Assembly (NCBI GenBank): GCA_030584185.1
Contig: CP129495.1
Location: 1,013,608 to 1,077,607 of the forward strand
Direction: 5' to 3'
Source of the DNA: Acidimicrobiia bacterium
GTDB taxonomy: Bacteria > Actinomycetota > Acidimicrobiia > Spongiisociales > UBA11373
Length of the DNA stretch: 64,000 bases
Below the pieces are notes generated by a model. It did no database searches and was not told the DNA's origin. It saw nothing but the letters and a program-made list of their open reading frames with translations. A program made the position numbers and the translations under genes. Below, piece by piece: positions 42,247 to 51,087 of this stretch. How positions within the stretch are numbered: position 1 is the first letter of the stretch; the number at the start of each line of letters is the position of its first letter.

Positions 42247-42621
42247 ATGCCAGGACGCCCGGTTATCGTTTCAGTCGTCGACGACCCCGAGAACGGTGAC
42301 AGCCGCGTCACCGTGACCCTCGACTGGGAGGACCGCGCCTGGGAGGGGCATGCGGCCGGGCCGGGAGAGCAGCGGGTGCGCCTGGCCGGAGAGGCGACCC
42401 TCGACGCCGTTGCCCACATGGTCGATGGGATCTCACCCCTCGAACTCCTCGCCATCGCATCCACGGGCCTTGGACCCGCCAGCGTCGCCCTGGCACAGGT
42501 TCGCTACGGCGACGGCGACGTCCTGGTCGGATCTGCGATCGAGACCGAACCCGACGATCGGCTGGCGGCGGTGCGAGCCGTCATGGACGCCATCAACCGG
42601 CGCCTGGAGCGCGACCTCTAA
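42247..42621 (+). CDS. Hypothetical protein, tandem paralogue 2
   Basis: 124 residues. Aligns with the upstream gene throughout: VTVTLDWEDRAWEGHA, LAGEATLDAVAHM, GPASVALAQVRYGDG and AVMDAINRRL. The two arose by tandem duplication and have diverged strongly. Its TAA shares bases with the stop of the convergent CBS gene. Function unknown. Confidence 0.72.
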   Translation: MPGRPVIVSVVDDPENGDSRVTVTLDWEDRAWEGHAAGPGEQRVRLAGEATLDAVAHMVDGISPLELLAIASTGLGPASVALAQVRYGDGDVLVGSAIETEPDDRLAAVRAVMDAINRRLERDL

Positions 42622-43007
42622 CCGACGGGTGTCTCACCCTCGCCGAGGATCGCCCACAACAGGTCCCGAATGCTGACGATCCCCAGCAGCTCGCCGTCTG
42701 CCATCACCGGCATGTGCCGGTAGCCGACCTCGAGCAGCCAACGCGCCGCCTCGTCGACGTCGACGTCGGGAGAGAATGTGTCCGGCGCCTCGGCCATCCA
42801 CTCCGAGACCGGAGATGTTTCCGGATCGGCGCCGGCAGCCAGGGCACGGACCAGGTCGCGCTCGGTGATGATCCCCACCAGCTTGCGGTCGGCGATCACG
42901 CCCAGGCTTCCCACACCGTCCTCGACGAGGGCACCGGCTGCATCGCCCAGGGTCGCCTCGGTGCCGATCATGACCGCCGTCCCGCCCACCAGTGAACCGA
43001 GCTTCAT
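42618..43007 (-). CDS. Tandem CBS-domain protein
   Basis: 129 residues, two CBS domains only. First: AVMIGTEATLGDAAGALVED...GVIADRKLVGIITERDLVRAL. Second: DTFSPDVDVDEAARWLLEVGYRHMPVMADGELLGIVSIRDLL. Such stand-alone pairs bind adenine nucleotides and act as energy sensors. ATG 43005-43007 is chosen because TACGCT (minus strand) lies 7 nt upstream; the longer open frame has no support. It follows the sigma-factor gene on the opposite side of a short gap, same strand. Confidence 0.85.
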   Translation of the reverse strand: MKLGSLVGGTAVMIGTEATLGDAAGALVEDGVGSLGVIADRKLVGIITERDLVRALAAGADPETSPVSEWMAEAPDTFSPDVDVDEAARWLLEVGYRHMPVMADGELLGIVSIRDLLWAILGEGETPVG

Positions 43008-43014
43008 GTCGTCG

Positions 43015-43020
43015 AGCGTA
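43015..43020 (-). promoter_or_regulatory. -10 box of the CBS-domain gene
   Basis: Reads TACGCT on the minus strand, 7 nt before the ATG. Confidence 0.5.
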
Positions 43021-43075
43021 GCGAACCACGCCCGCGTCGGTCCGGGGCCATCCGGCCCCATGTGTCCGAGGGCCG

Positions 43076-44041
43076 TCAGACCAGATCCTGCTCGCGGATC
43101 CCGAACGACGGATGCCGGAGGCGGCACAGGGCGAGCTTCTCCAGCTGACGGATGCGCTCCCTGGTGAGCTTGAACTCGTCGCCGATCTCCTCGAGGGTGC
43201 GGGGCACCCCGTCCAGGAAGCCGTAGCGCAGGGCGAGGATCCTGCCCTCCCGTTCGGGGAGCCGGGCGATCGAGCGGCGCAGCGAGTCGGCGATGTCGCC
43301 CTCTTCGGTGACCCGAACCGGGTCGACGGCATCCTCATCCTCGATGAAATCGCCCAACTGGGCACCGTCCTCGCCCACCGGCTGCTCCAGTGACACGGTG
43401 TCGGCGACGCCAAGGGCGAGCTCCACCTTGTCCACGGTGACGCCCGCCTCCTCGGCGATCTCCTCGGGACGCGGATCACGGCCCAGTTCGGCCTTGAGGC
43501 TGGCCTGGGCGGCTCGAACCGCCGCCAGCGTGTCGTGGAGGTGCACCGGGATGCGGACGGTGCGCGACTTGTCGGCGATGGCACGGGTTATCGCCTGTCG
43601 AATCCACCAGGTGGCATAGGTGGAGAACTTGAAGCCCTTGCGCCAGTCAAACTTCTCGACGGCACGAATCAGACCCAGGTTGCCCTCCTGGATGAGATCG
43701 AGGAAGTCGATGCCCGACGTGTTGGCGTAGCGACGGGCGTTGGCGACCACCAGACGCAGGTTGGCGGTGAGGAAATCGTCCTTGGCCTGCTGCCCCTGGC
43801 GCTTCGCCCGCTTGAGCTCGACCTCTTCCGCCTTTCCCTTGAAGTCGCCGGCGTCGAGACGGCGCGCCGCGTCCTCGCCGGCTTCTATCCGCTGGGCGAA
43901 CTCGACCTCGTCCTCGGCGGTGAGCAGGTCGTACTCGCCGATGGCACTCAGGTACTGGCTGACCAGGTCGGTGGTGAGGCGTCCGCGCTCATCGGTGAGC
44001 TTGTTTCGATCCCGATCGCGCCGCGTCTTGGCAACTGCCAT
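43076..44041 (-). CDS. RNA polymerase sigma factor, RpoD/SigA family
   Basis: 321 residues. Region 1.2 ([23 protein letters not shown]), region 2 ([33 protein letters not shown], the -10-reading [13 protein letters not shown]), region 3 ([14 protein letters not shown]) and region 4 ([20 protein letters not shown]) are all present. There is no extended region 1.1 or acidic insert, so it is either a compact principal sigma factor or a group-2 paralogue. ATG 44039-44041 or, better spaced from AGAGG, GTG 44048-44050. The leader carries a CRP-like dyad. Confidence 0.9.
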   Translation of the reverse strand: MAVAKTRRDRDRNKLTDERGRLTTDLVSQYLSAIGEYDLLTAEDEVEFAQRIEAGEDAARRLDAGDFKGKAEEVELKRAKRQGQQAKDDFLTANLRLVVANARRYANTSGIDFLDLIQEGNLGLIRAVEKFDWRKGFKFSTYATWWIRQAITRAIADKSRTVRIPVHLHDTLAAVRAAQASLKAELGRDPRPEEIAEEAGVTVDKVELALGVADTVSLEQPVGEDGAQLGDFIEDEDAVDPVRVTEEGDIADSLRRSIARLPEREGRILALRYGFLDGVPRTLEEIGDEFKLTRERIRQLEKLALCRLRHPSFGIREQDLV

Positions 44042-44110
44042 GGATGTCACGTGTCCTCTCGGAAGCCTTGATTCAGGAGAGTGGGCAGGCGGAGATGCCC
44101 GCCCGGAAAC

Positions 44111-44128
44111 TTGTGAACTTGATCACAA
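44111..44128. promoter_or_regulatory. CRP/GlxR-type dyad in the sigma-factor leader
   Basis: TTGTGA-acttga-TCACAA: perfect 6-bp arms with 6-bp spacer, matching the TGTGA-N6-TCACA consensus of CRP and of actinobacterial GlxR. It lies just downstream of the predicted promoter, a position that would repress. Confidence 0.6.
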
Positions 44129-44144
44129 GCATCGGCTCTCGGTC

Positions 44145-44173
44145 AATATGACACAGCTCCCACCGTTTGTGAA
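44145..44173 (-). promoter_or_regulatory. Promoter of the sigma-factor gene
   Basis: On the minus strand TTCACA (44168-44173), 17-nt spacer, CATATT (44145-44150). The region is AT-rich for this window. Confidence 0.5.
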
Positions 44174-44187
44174 CCCCCGAATCACAG
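44167..44187. promoter_or_regulatory. Second, wider dyad over the -35 box
   Basis: TTGTGA-N9-TCACAG. The same half-sites as the leader dyad but with 9-nt spacing, overlapping the -35 element. It may be a weaker or half-site contact. Confidence 0.35.
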
Positions 44188-44230
44188 AGATATTCCCGAT
44201 CCGGGCCGGGTGGGGCCTCGTAGAGGGCCC

Positions 44231-44875
44231 TCAGTCGTACCGGAGGCTCTGCAAGACGCGATCGAGCTCGGCACTGCCGCTCGGGCCCACCGTGATCACC
44301 TGGACGAGGAGCACGAACGCGTCGTCATCGGGGGCGACGGCGGCCACGAAGAAGTCGCTTCCGACGGGGCCGCAGTCGGACCACCACTCGGCGAAGCCCG
44401 CCAACCCGGCGAGCTCGTACGGCTCGGATCGACCCTTGACACAGTCCCCCTGGTACTCGCCAAGCGCCTCGGACGGCGCCATGGTGCCGGTCACCCCGAT
44501 GAAGACCCCCGGCGTCTCCCACCCGGCGAGCCATGCCTGGCGGTCGACCGAGGCGCTGAGGGCAGGGCCCACCTCCTCGCCTTCGCGCATCCAGCCCCCG
44601 GTCGCCACATCGTCCCAATGGGAGGGAACCTCGACCTGGATCGTCCCGGAGTCGTCGGTGATGGCTGTCCAGCCGTCCGCAGGGGAGCCGAACGAGGTCG
44701 AGGTCGGGTCGACCACCGATGTCGAGGACGCAACCGGCAAAGACTCACCACCGGAGCGGCCCACGAACAGCAAGACGGCGAAAACCAGGGCGACCACGCC
44801 GAACAGGCCGGCGACCAGGGCGAGAAGGCCCGGGAGCCGGGAGGGTGCCGTCGTTGGCCGCTCGCCGATGCTCAC
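44231..44875 (-). CDS. Hypothetical membrane-anchored extracytoplasmic protein
   Basis: 214 residues. Short cytoplasmic start, one TM (LLALVAGLFGVVALVFAVLLFV, about 18-39), a Ser/Thr linker, then an extracytoplasmic alpha/beta domain (WTAITDDSGTIQVEVPSHWDDV; two cysteines at GDCVKG and SDCGPV that could pair). Homologous-looking domains occur widely in actinobacterial surface proteins. Function unknown. GTG start, divergent from the YyaL-like gene. Confidence 0.7.
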   Translation of the reverse strand: MSIGERPTTAPSRLPGLLALVAGLFGVVALVFAVLLFVGRSGGESLPVASSTSVVDPTSTSFGSPADGWTAITDDSGTIQVEVPSHWDDVATGGWMREGEEVGPALSASVDRQAWLAGWETPGVFIGVTGTMAPSEALGEYQGDCVKGRSEPYELAGLAGFAEWWSDCGPVGSDFFVAAVAPDDDAFVLLVQVITVGPSGSAELDRVLQSLRYD

Positions 44876-44939
44876 CCGGAGATTCTCGCCCCCTGCTCCC
44901 GTCCATGCGAACGCCCTCCGGCAAGAATCCGATCCTGCT

Positions 44940-44945
44940 TACGAT
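44940..44945 (+). promoter_or_regulatory. -10 box of the YyaL-like gene
   Basis: TACGAT, 6 nt before GTG 44952. Confidence 0.55.
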
Positions 44946-44951
44946 CGCTCG

Positions 44952-46991
44952 GTGAGTTCCCGCAATCGGCTGGCCGACGCGACCAGCCCATACCTGCTGC
45001 AGCACGCCACCAACCCGGTGCACTGGTACGAGTGGGGCCCGGAGGCCTTCGACGCCGCCAGAAGACGCGACGTCCCCATCCTGCTCTCGGTCGGCTACGC
45101 CTCATGCCACTGGTGCCACGTCATGGCACACGAGTCGTTCGAGGATCCGGCCACCGCCGAGCTGATGAACCGCCTGTTCGTGAACGTCAAGGTGGACCGG
45201 GAAGAACGGCCCGATGTGGACCGCATCTACATGGATGCCGTTCAGGCATCGACCGGTCGCGGCGGATGGCCCATGACCGTGTTCCTGACCCCCGGCGGCG
45301 AGCCGTTCCATGCCGGCACCTACTTCCCCAAGAATGACCGGCCCGGAATCCCGTCCTTCACCCGGGTGCTCATCGCCGTACGCGACGCCTGGGATGACCG
45401 CCGTGGCGAGGTGCTCAGCCACGCCGACCGCCTGACGGAGACGATCCGGGCCGAACTGCCCGCGGGAGACCCCATCTCGACCGGCACCCTGCGCGCAGCA
45501 TATGGAGCGCTCGCATCGAACTTCGACCGGGTCCAAGGCGGATTCGGCGGCGCCCCAAAGTTCCCTCAGGCCCCGACCCTGGAGTTCCTCCTCCGGATCC
45601 ACAAGGAGGAGTGGGCGCCAGAGGCGGCAACGATCCTCGACACGACCCTGAGCGGGATCGACAGGGGCGGAATCCACGACCACGTCGGTGGAGGCTTTGC
45701 TCGCTACTCGGTGGACGCCACCTGGAGCGTGCCCCACTTCGAGAAGATGCTGTACGACAACGCCCTGCTCACTCGCCTCTTCGCCCGATGGCACCAGGTG
45801 ACCGGCGAGACCCGCCACGCCTTCGTGGCGCTGGAGACGGCCGCGTACATGCTCGAATCCCTGCGCCTGCCCGGGGGAGCCTTCGCCACGGGAGAAGACG
45901 CCGACTCCGACGGCGAGGAGGGCACGTTCTACGTGTTCACCGAGGGTGAGGTGTTGGGTGCCGCCGGCGAGCACGGCGTGCCAGTGTGTCGCCACCTCGG
46001 CGTGACGGCTCGAGGCAACTTCGAGGGACGCAACGTCCTGCGAGTCGCCGAGCCCATTCAGGTCACCGCCGATGCCACCGGCATCGAAGTGACCGAGCTG
46101 GAGGCGGCGGTGCGGGCCACCCTTCGCAACCTCGCCCTGGTCAGAGCCGGTCGCAGCCGTCCCGCCATCGACGACAAGGCGATTGCCGCCTGGAACGGGT
46201 TGGCGATCCGTGCCCTCGCCGAGGCATCGGTGGCGCTCGGCGCCCCCCATCTCCTGCAGGGCGGAATCGACGCCGCGCGTTTCGTGCTGGCGGAGATGCG
46301 CGCTGGCTCCGGGCGACTGCACCGGACCTGGCGCCAGGGCCGGTTCGGCCCTCCCGGTTTCTGCGACGACTACGCCGCCATGGCGTTGGCCTGCTTCGCC
46401 ATCTACCAGGCGACCGGGGACGAGGCATGGTTCTCCGAGGCGGCGCAGCTCAGCACCGAGATGGTCGACCTGTTCCATGATCCCGGCCGCGGATTCTTCG
46501 CCACCGGGCACGATGCCGAGGCCCTCGTCGCCCGGCCACACAACCGGTTCGACAACCCGACACCTTCGGACAACTCGTTGGCGGCAGAGGCCCTGCTGCA
46601 CATGGCGGCCTTCACCGGCGAGGGCAAGTGGCATGATCTGGTGACAGAGGTGCTCGCCGCCGGCGAGGCCATGGCGTCGAGCCATCCATCCGGTGTCGGT
46701 CACCTGCTCGCTGTGGCGTGGACGAGTCTGGCTCCACCCCTCGAGGTGGCCATCGTGGGACCGGAGATCGAGCCGCTGCTGGCGGTGGTCGACGAGACCT
46801 ATCGACCTGAGGTGTTCCTGGCTCGCGGCGGCGTCGACTCCGTGGTCCCACTGCTGCAGTCCCGACCACCGGTTGACGGCCGGGCGACGGCGTACGTGTG
46901 TCGCGGCTTCTCGTGTGACGCCCCGGTCACCGAACCTGGCGCCCTTCGTTCTTCCCTGAGCGCGAACAACACACCGACGACCCCCGTCTAG
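44952..46991 (+). CDS. YyaL/DUF255 thioredoxin-domain protein
   Basis: 679 residues. N-terminal thioredoxin-like DUF255 domain: PYLLQHATNPVHWYEWG, GYASCHWCHVMAHESFED (CHWC redox-like motif), KVDREERPDVDRIYM and GRGGWPMTVFLTP. The C-terminal 450 residues form an alpha/alpha-toroid similar to GlcNAc-2-epimerase folds (HFEKMLYDNALL, DEDADSDGEEGTFYV-type acidic motif). Conserved from bacteria to human spermatogenesis-associated protein 20; biochemical role unresolved. The true start is GTG 44952; the open frame extends far upstream without coding support. Confidence 0.9.
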   Translation: MSSRNRLADATSPYLLQHATNPVHWYEWGPEAFDAARRRDVPILLSVGYASCHWCHVMAHESFEDPATAELMNRLFVNVKVDREERPDVDRIYMDAVQASTGRGGWPMTVFLTPGGEPFHAGTYFPKNDRPGIPSFTRVLIAVRDAWDDRRGEVLSHADRLTETIRAELPAGDPISTGTLRAAYGALASNFDRVQGGFGGAPKFPQAPTLEFLLRIHKEEWAPEAATILDTTLSGIDRGGIHDHVGGGFARYSVDATWSVPHFEKMLYDNALLTRLFARWHQVTGETRHAFVALETAAYMLESLRLPGGAFATGEDADSDGEEGTFYVFTEGEVLGAAGEHGVPVCRHLGVTARGNFEGRNVLRVAEPIQVTADATGIEVTELEAAVRATLRNLALVRAGRSRPAIDDKAIAAWNGLAIRALAEASVALGAPHLLQGGIDAARFVLAEMRAGSGRLHRTWRQGRFGPPGFCDDYAAMALACFAIYQATGDEAWFSEAAQLSTEMVDLFHDPGRGFFATGHDAEALVARPHNRFDNPTPSDNSLAAEALLHMAAFTGEGKWHDLVTEVLAAGEAMASSHPSGVGHLLAVAWTSLAPPLEVAIVGPEIEPLLAVVDETYRPEVFLARGGVDSVVPLLQSRPPVDGRATAYVCRGFSCDAPVTEPGALRSSLSANNTPTTPV

Positions 46992-46994
46992 ATT
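46989..46994 (+). promoter_or_regulatory. -10 box of the LCP gene
   Basis: TAGATT, 6 nt before GTG 47001; it overlaps the stop of the upstream gene. Confidence 0.55.
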
Positions 46995-47000
46995 GGCCCC

Positions 47001-48098
47001 GTGACCAGCCGGAACGGGTCCACCATTCGTCGCGCCGCCCTGGTGCTGATCGTCGTGGGCCTCGCCGTGGTCGGATGGACCGGGTTCCGAATCTGGCGAG
47101 CATGGGCGGGCATCGAGCGTGTCGCATTCGACCCCAAGGCGGCCGCCATCGCCATCGGAGAGGGAAAGGGCTCTCCCGACACCTCCCTTCCGGACGACGA
47201 GGAGCCTTCGGAGCCTCTACCGGAGGCGGGCGTCTCCGCAAGCGGAGATCAGTTCGCCGTCGCTGCAGCCAAGACCGCAGACGAAGCGATGGACGTCTAC
47301 CTGATCATCGGATCCGACGAGCGGTACGAGGGCGCCAGCCGGCGCGCCGACGTCATCCTCCTCTTCGTGGCGCCGACCGATGGCAGCGGCACGCTGCTGG
47401 TCTCGATCCCCCGCGACCTGTATCTGCGCAACCCGTGCACCGGGAAGATGAACCGCATCAACGTCAACCTGAACGGTTGCGGGAGCGCCGCCAATGGCCC
47501 CGAGCAGGTGGCGATCGCTGTGGGCGAGTACACGGGAATCGAGGTCGACCACTTCATCGTCTTCGATTTCGACGGGTTCCGTGCCGTCGTCGACCGCGTC
47601 GGTGGCGTCGAAGTGTGCACCCCCTACGCCGTCAGGGATCCCAACACGAGTCCGGTTGCGCTCGACCTTCCTGCGGGGTGCAGCATCGCCAATGGCCACC
47701 AGGCCCTGGCATGGGTGCGATCGAGACACACCGAAGGGTTCATCGACGGAAGTTGGCGGCCCCTGGCGGTGTCCGACCTGACCCGCAACCAGCGGCAGCA
47801 GGAGATCATCCTGCAGGCCCTGGAGAGCCTCGGCGACTTCGGCGACATCTCCGAGCTCACCGCTCTCGTCGAGAGCGTCTCGGATGCCTTCGCCGTCGAC
47901 GAAGGGCTCGGCCTCGGTGATGCCATCGCCTTCGCCTGGAGCCTGCGAGGCATGGATCCGGCGACGATCACGCGGCCGGTCATCCCTGTCGCCAACTGGA
48001 TCGACCCGACCGGGCGCTGGGTGCTGGTTCCCCAGGCGACGTTCGAGGAGGTGGTGGTGGCGGCAAGGCCCGACCTCGGCGGCTACTTCGAGGGCTGA
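47001..48098 (+). CDS. LytR-CpsA-Psr (LCP) family cell-wall ligase
   Basis: 365 residues. N-terminal TM (ALVLIVVGLAVVGWTGF), then an extracytoplasmic LCP domain from about 95: YLIIGSDER, RRADVILLFVAPTD, LLVSIPRDLYL (conserved Arg-Asp), KMNRINVNLNGCG and the VDHFIVFDFDGFRAVVDRVGGVEVC block, with RSRHTEG before the end. LCP enzymes attach polyisoprenyl-linked polymers (arabinogalactan, teichoic acid, capsule) to peptidoglycan. Which polymer is used here is unknown. Confidence 0.92.
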   Translation: MTSRNGSTIRRAALVLIVVGLAVVGWTGFRIWRAWAGIERVAFDPKAAAIAIGEGKGSPDTSLPDDEEPSEPLPEAGVSASGDQFAVAAAKTADEAMDVYLIIGSDERYEGASRRADVILLFVAPTDGSGTLLVSIPRDLYLRNPCTGKMNRINVNLNGCGSAANGPEQVAIAVGEYTGIEVDHFIVFDFDGFRAVVDRVGGVEVCTPYAVRDPNTSPVALDLPAGCSIANGHQALAWVRSRHTEGFIDGSWRPLAVSDLTRNQRQQEIILQALESLGDFGDISELTALVESVSDAFAVDEGLGLGDAIAFAWSLRGMDPATITRPVIPVANWIDPTGRWVLVPQATFEEVVVAARPDLGGYFEG

Positions 48099-48158
48099 CC
48101 TCCCCACCGCATCGTTCTTCTCGACTTAGGATTGACCCTCAACCGATGGGGTGAGGCT

Positions 48159-49064
48159 GTGGACATCGACCAACCGACGGGAAACGGGGAGCCATTCCCG
48201 ACCTTCGACCCAGAGTTCACGCGGCGCCCCTCCGGATCGCCGTCCGGGCGAGGAGGTGGCTCTCGGCGACCCCCTGCCGCCGGACAACCCAACCCGTGGC
48301 TCGTCGGGCTGGCCGTCGCCACCGTGCTCGCCGCGGTGAGCGTGATCGCCTTCGGGGTCTTCGGTGGGGGGGGCGACTCGGACTCGGCTGCCGCCACCAC
48401 GACCAGCGAGGCGGCGTCCGGGGACGGAACCACCACCGTCCCCGACGGTGCGACCACCACCACGGTCCCCGGAACCGACACCTCGGTGACGCTCGCCGAT
48501 GGCGGCACCGACGGGGCGATTCCCTCCGTGGGTGATCCGATCCCCCTCAACGATTTGAAGATGTCGGCCGACGACATCGGGCCCCTCGACTTCGGCGACG
48601 ACGGCGACGAGGTGCTCGGCCGCCTCGTGGCCACGTTCGGACAGCCGACCGACGACACGGGCTTCTTCGTCGGCTCGGGCTCCTTCGGCGAGTGCCCCGG
48701 CGACGGCATCCGCGTGGTGCGGTGGGGCCCGCTCAACGTCGTGATCAAGGGACAGCCCGGGGACAGCGAGTTCGTGTCCTACCGTCTCGACCTGCGATAC
48801 GGCGGCCTCTCCTCCGATACCACCGACATCTCCACCTTGTCCGGACTGCGGGTGAGTGACACCGTCGAAGAGCTGACCACGATCTACGCCAGCTTCTACA
48901 TCGAGTACGTGGTGGACGAGGACGCCGGGCTGGTGTTCGTGCTCAAGGAGTCACAGAACGCTCCGGTGCTGCTGTGGGGTCCTGTGGAGTCGCAGGCGCC
49001 CGATGCCCGGGTCACCGGCATCTACTCGCCGAACTCCTGTCAGACGCAGGCCGCGACCGGCTGA
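48159..49064 (+). CDS. Hypothetical membrane-anchored protein with Thr-rich linker
   Basis: 301 residues. A cytoplasmic Pro/Gly/Arg-rich N terminus (1-45), TM (WLVGLAVATVLAAVSVIAFGVF), a Thr/Asp-rich linker (TTSEAASGDGTTTVPDGATT) and an extracytoplasmic domain from about 125 with IGPLDFGDDGDEVLGRLVATFG, two cysteines (GECPG, NSCQT) and GxxVSDTVEEL. The DFGD...LxxxFG arrangement is seen in small secreted actinobacterial domains with no assigned function. Start is uncertain between GTG 48159 and a TTG at 48132; TAGGAT is at 48127-48132. Confidence 0.65.
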   Translation: MDIDQPTGNGEPFPTFDPEFTRRPSGSPSGRGGGSRRPPAAGQPNPWLVGLAVATVLAAVSVIAFGVFGGGGDSDSAAATTTSEAASGDGTTTVPDGATTTTVPGTDTSVTLADGGTDGAIPSVGDPIPLNDLKMSADDIGPLDFGDDGDEVLGRLVATFGQPTDDTGFFVGSGSFGECPGDGIRVVRWGPLNVVIKGQPGDSEFVSYRLDLRYGGLSSDTTDISTLSGLRVSDTVEELTTIYASFYIEYVVDEDAGLVFVLKESQNAPVLLWGPVESQAPDARVTGIYSPNSCQTQAATG

Positions 49065-49077
49065 TCGGGTTCGAGGC

Positions 49078-49236
49078 GTGATCGCCCACCAGGGGGGTTG
49101 GGACGAGATCCTGTGGTTCCTGCTGCCGGTTCTGCTCGTCCTCGGATGGGTGCGGTGGGCGGAGCGGACCGCCCGTCGTCGCCGGGATGCGGAGGAGGCC
49201 CCCACTACAATCGCCGGCAGCGAACCCGACCAGTGA
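49078..49236 (+). CDS. 52-residue single-TM protein
   Basis: GTG 49078. One membrane segment (ILWFLLPVLLVLGWVRW) followed by RTARRRRDAEE, giving an N-out/C-in tail anchor. It is too short for a family assignment. The position just ahead of the next membrane-protein gene (7 nt) suggests co-transcription. Confidence 0.55.
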   Translation: MIAHQGGWDEILWFLLPVLLVLGWVRWAERTARRRRDAEEAPTTIAGSEPDQ

Positions 49237-49243
49237 GGAGACC

Positions 49244-49948
49244 GTGACCCGACGCACCTTTGCCGCAGCGGCGGCCGGAACCGGGGCCGGCGCCTTCCTG
49301 GGGATTCTCGCCCTTGCCCTGGCTGCCGGCCAGGTGGCGACCTCGGGGCTTGGAGTCACCGAGAGCGGCGCCCCCACCTTCGCCGTGACCCAGGCGGCGA
49401 TGTACACCTACCTTCTGCTCGCCGGAGCCGTGGGTGGATCCCTCGTGGCCCTGGTGGGACGGTTCGCAGGGGCGAACGACGAGTCGCGCCACGGCCCGAA
49501 CCCGGTCGCGCTGCTAGGGGCGGTTTCCGGTGCCGTTCTCGCATTCGCCACCGCCCGAACCGCCGTCGGCATCGGCGGCGACATCACAAGCGGCATCGTG
49601 TCGATCACCGTGTTTCGGGCCGCCATCTTGAGCCTTGTGATCGGCGCCACCACCGGCCTCACCGTCGCCATCGCCGCCGAGCGCCTGGGGCGACCCGCCG
49701 CCCTGGGAGTCGACGGCGAGGCGGCCCCGGCATCGGCGGGCGCCTTCTTGCGCCACGCAGCAGTGTCAGCCGGACTACCCATCGCCGGGCTGCTGGCGGC
49801 GGTCGCATCCGCCTTCGGCATCAGCCGGATCCTCCTCGGGGCGGACAGATCCATCGCCCTGGCCGTCTTCGGCGGACTGGCGGCGGCGCTGCTCGCCGGC
49901 GCGGCATTCGTCGCATCGCGGACTCCCCGGCGGAGATCCCGCGACTGA
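49244..49948 (+). CDS. Hypothetical polytopic membrane protein
   Basis: 234 residues, about six hydrophobic segments, extremely Ala/Gly-rich (for example GTGAGAFLGILALALAAG, YLLLAGAVGGSLVALVG). GTG 49244 has GAGGAG immediately upstream. Neighbours are the preceding small TM protein and, convergently, the oxidase cluster. No family recognised. Confidence 0.65.
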   Translation: MTRRTFAAAAAGTGAGAFLGILALALAAGQVATSGLGVTESGAPTFAVTQAAMYTYLLLAGAVGGSLVALVGRFAGANDESRHGPNPVALLGAVSGAVLAFATARTAVGIGGDITSGIVSITVFRAAILSLVIGATTGLTVAIAAERLGRPAALGVDGEAAPASAGAFLRHAAVSAGLPIAGLLAAVASAFGISRILLGADRSIALAVFGGLAAALLAGAAFVASRTPRRRSRD

Positions 49949-49956
49949 GAGCGTGC

Positions 49957-50268
49957 TCAACCGGTCGTGGCGTCGGTGAGCGCAACCGCCACCAGCACGC
50001 CACCTTCCTCCCGGTAGGTCACCCTGACCGGAAAGCCGTCGCCGAGATGCTCGAACAGGTGTGACAACGGCACGCCGCCGGTGAAGGACTCCAGCTCGGC
50101 CCCGACTCGAAAGAGCAGCCTCCGACCGTCGGTGGCGACGATCTCGAACGCCCGCACCTCGGTCAGATCTCCGTCGACCGCCACCACGACACCGTCGACG
50201 CGCTGTGCCCCGCCGGCGCAGGCGACCAGCAAGACGGCAGCGATCAGCAGTAGGCGTGTCGCCCTCAT
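49957..50268 (-). CDS. Small lipoprotein at the end of the oxidase operon
   Basis: 103 residues. Signal sequence TRLLLIAAVLLVAC with a VAC lipobox. The mature part (VDGVVVAVDGDLTEVRAFEI, GGVPLSHLFEHLGDGFPVRVTY) is a small beta domain. The ATG overlaps the ctaG stop (ATGA), so it belongs to the cytochrome oxidase operon. A periplasmic assembly role is possible but only inferred from position. Confidence 0.65.
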   Translation of the reverse strand: MRATRLLLIAAVLLVACAGGAQRVDGVVVAVDGDLTEVRAFEIVATDGRRLLFRVGAELESFTGGVPLSHLFEHLGDGFPVRVTYREEGGVLVAVALTDATTG

Positions 50269-51083
50269 GAGCCGGTGAGGGCACGGCCGGCCCGGTCGGC
50301 GCCTTCCTCTTCGCCGGCCCAGCGGAACCAGATGATGGCGATCAGCGTCCAGAGGAACAGCCCGCCGCCGACCTTCATGATGAGCCCGGCGATCAGCTGG
50401 TCGGTGAGCACCGGAAGGCCCCACAACCGAGGCAGGTCGGCGTACGCCGGGTACACCGGACCCGAGGCGAAGGTGAGAAAGGAGGCCGGGATCGTGGGAA
50501 CCAGGGACTGCAGGAAGAGGTAGCCGATGGCGAGTGGTGGGGCGAGGGCGGGTGTGTCCGGAATCGGTCCGATCACCGGCCACCACATCAGGATCGCGGT
50601 CACGACCAGGGCCAAGTGAGCACCCAGGTGGAACGCCTCGGAACCGAGCATGCCAGCGACCACACCCGGGGCGTGCAGCCCTGCCAGCACCGCATTGAAC
50701 AGGACGAGCGCCACCAACGGTCGGGTGAGGAAGCGAATGGCGGGCAGCAGCGGACGCACCACGAGGCGCATCAGCCACCACGGGATGCCCAGCAGCAGGG
50801 CCGGTGGAAACACGAAGGAGAGCACCATGTGCTCCGCCATGTGGAACGAGAAGAGGCTGCCTTCGGCAACGTCGTGCACCGGCCACCCTTCGACGGCCAG
50901 GAACAGAGAGATCGCCAGGGCGAACCAGGTCACCTGCCTGCGGGTGACCGGCGACCCGTCACGGGGTGCGTGGCTCCGCGCCAGGCGGGTCACCCCGTAC
51001 CAGTAGCCGGCGACGAGGGCGACCGCCACACCGAGCGTCTCCGGGTGGAGGTGGAACGGGAAGTGATCGAGGCCGACCCTCAC
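50265..51083 (-). CDS. ctaG: Cytochrome c oxidase assembly protein CtaG/CaaG type
   Basis: 272 residues with about seven TM segments and conserved histidines in FSFHMAEHMVLSFVFPPALLLG and AGLHAPGV/FHLGAHLALV, typical of the caa3_CtaG family. These proteins support assembly of caa3 oxidase, probably at the copper centre. Fifth gene of the cox cluster; the preceding stop is only 4 nt away. Confidence 0.88.
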   Translation of the reverse strand: MRVGLDHFPFHLHPETLGVAVALVAGYWYGVTRLARSHAPRDGSPVTRRQVTWFALAISLFLAVEGWPVHDVAEGSLFSFHMAEHMVLSFVFPPALLLGIPWWLMRLVVRPLLPAIRFLTRPLVALVLFNAVLAGLHAPGVVAGMLGSEAFHLGAHLALVVTAILMWWPVIGPIPDTPALAPPLAIGYLFLQSLVPTIPASFLTFASGPVYPAYADLPRLWGLPVLTDQLIAGLIMKVGGGLFLWTLIAIIWFRWAGEEEGADRAGRALTGS

Positions 51084-51087
51084 CGGA

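Noticed and set aside
43740-46991. 1083-codon frame containing the YyaL-like protein
   Set aside because: Only the part from GTG 44952 is coding; upstream it is antisense to the sigma factor and to the 44231-44875 gene.
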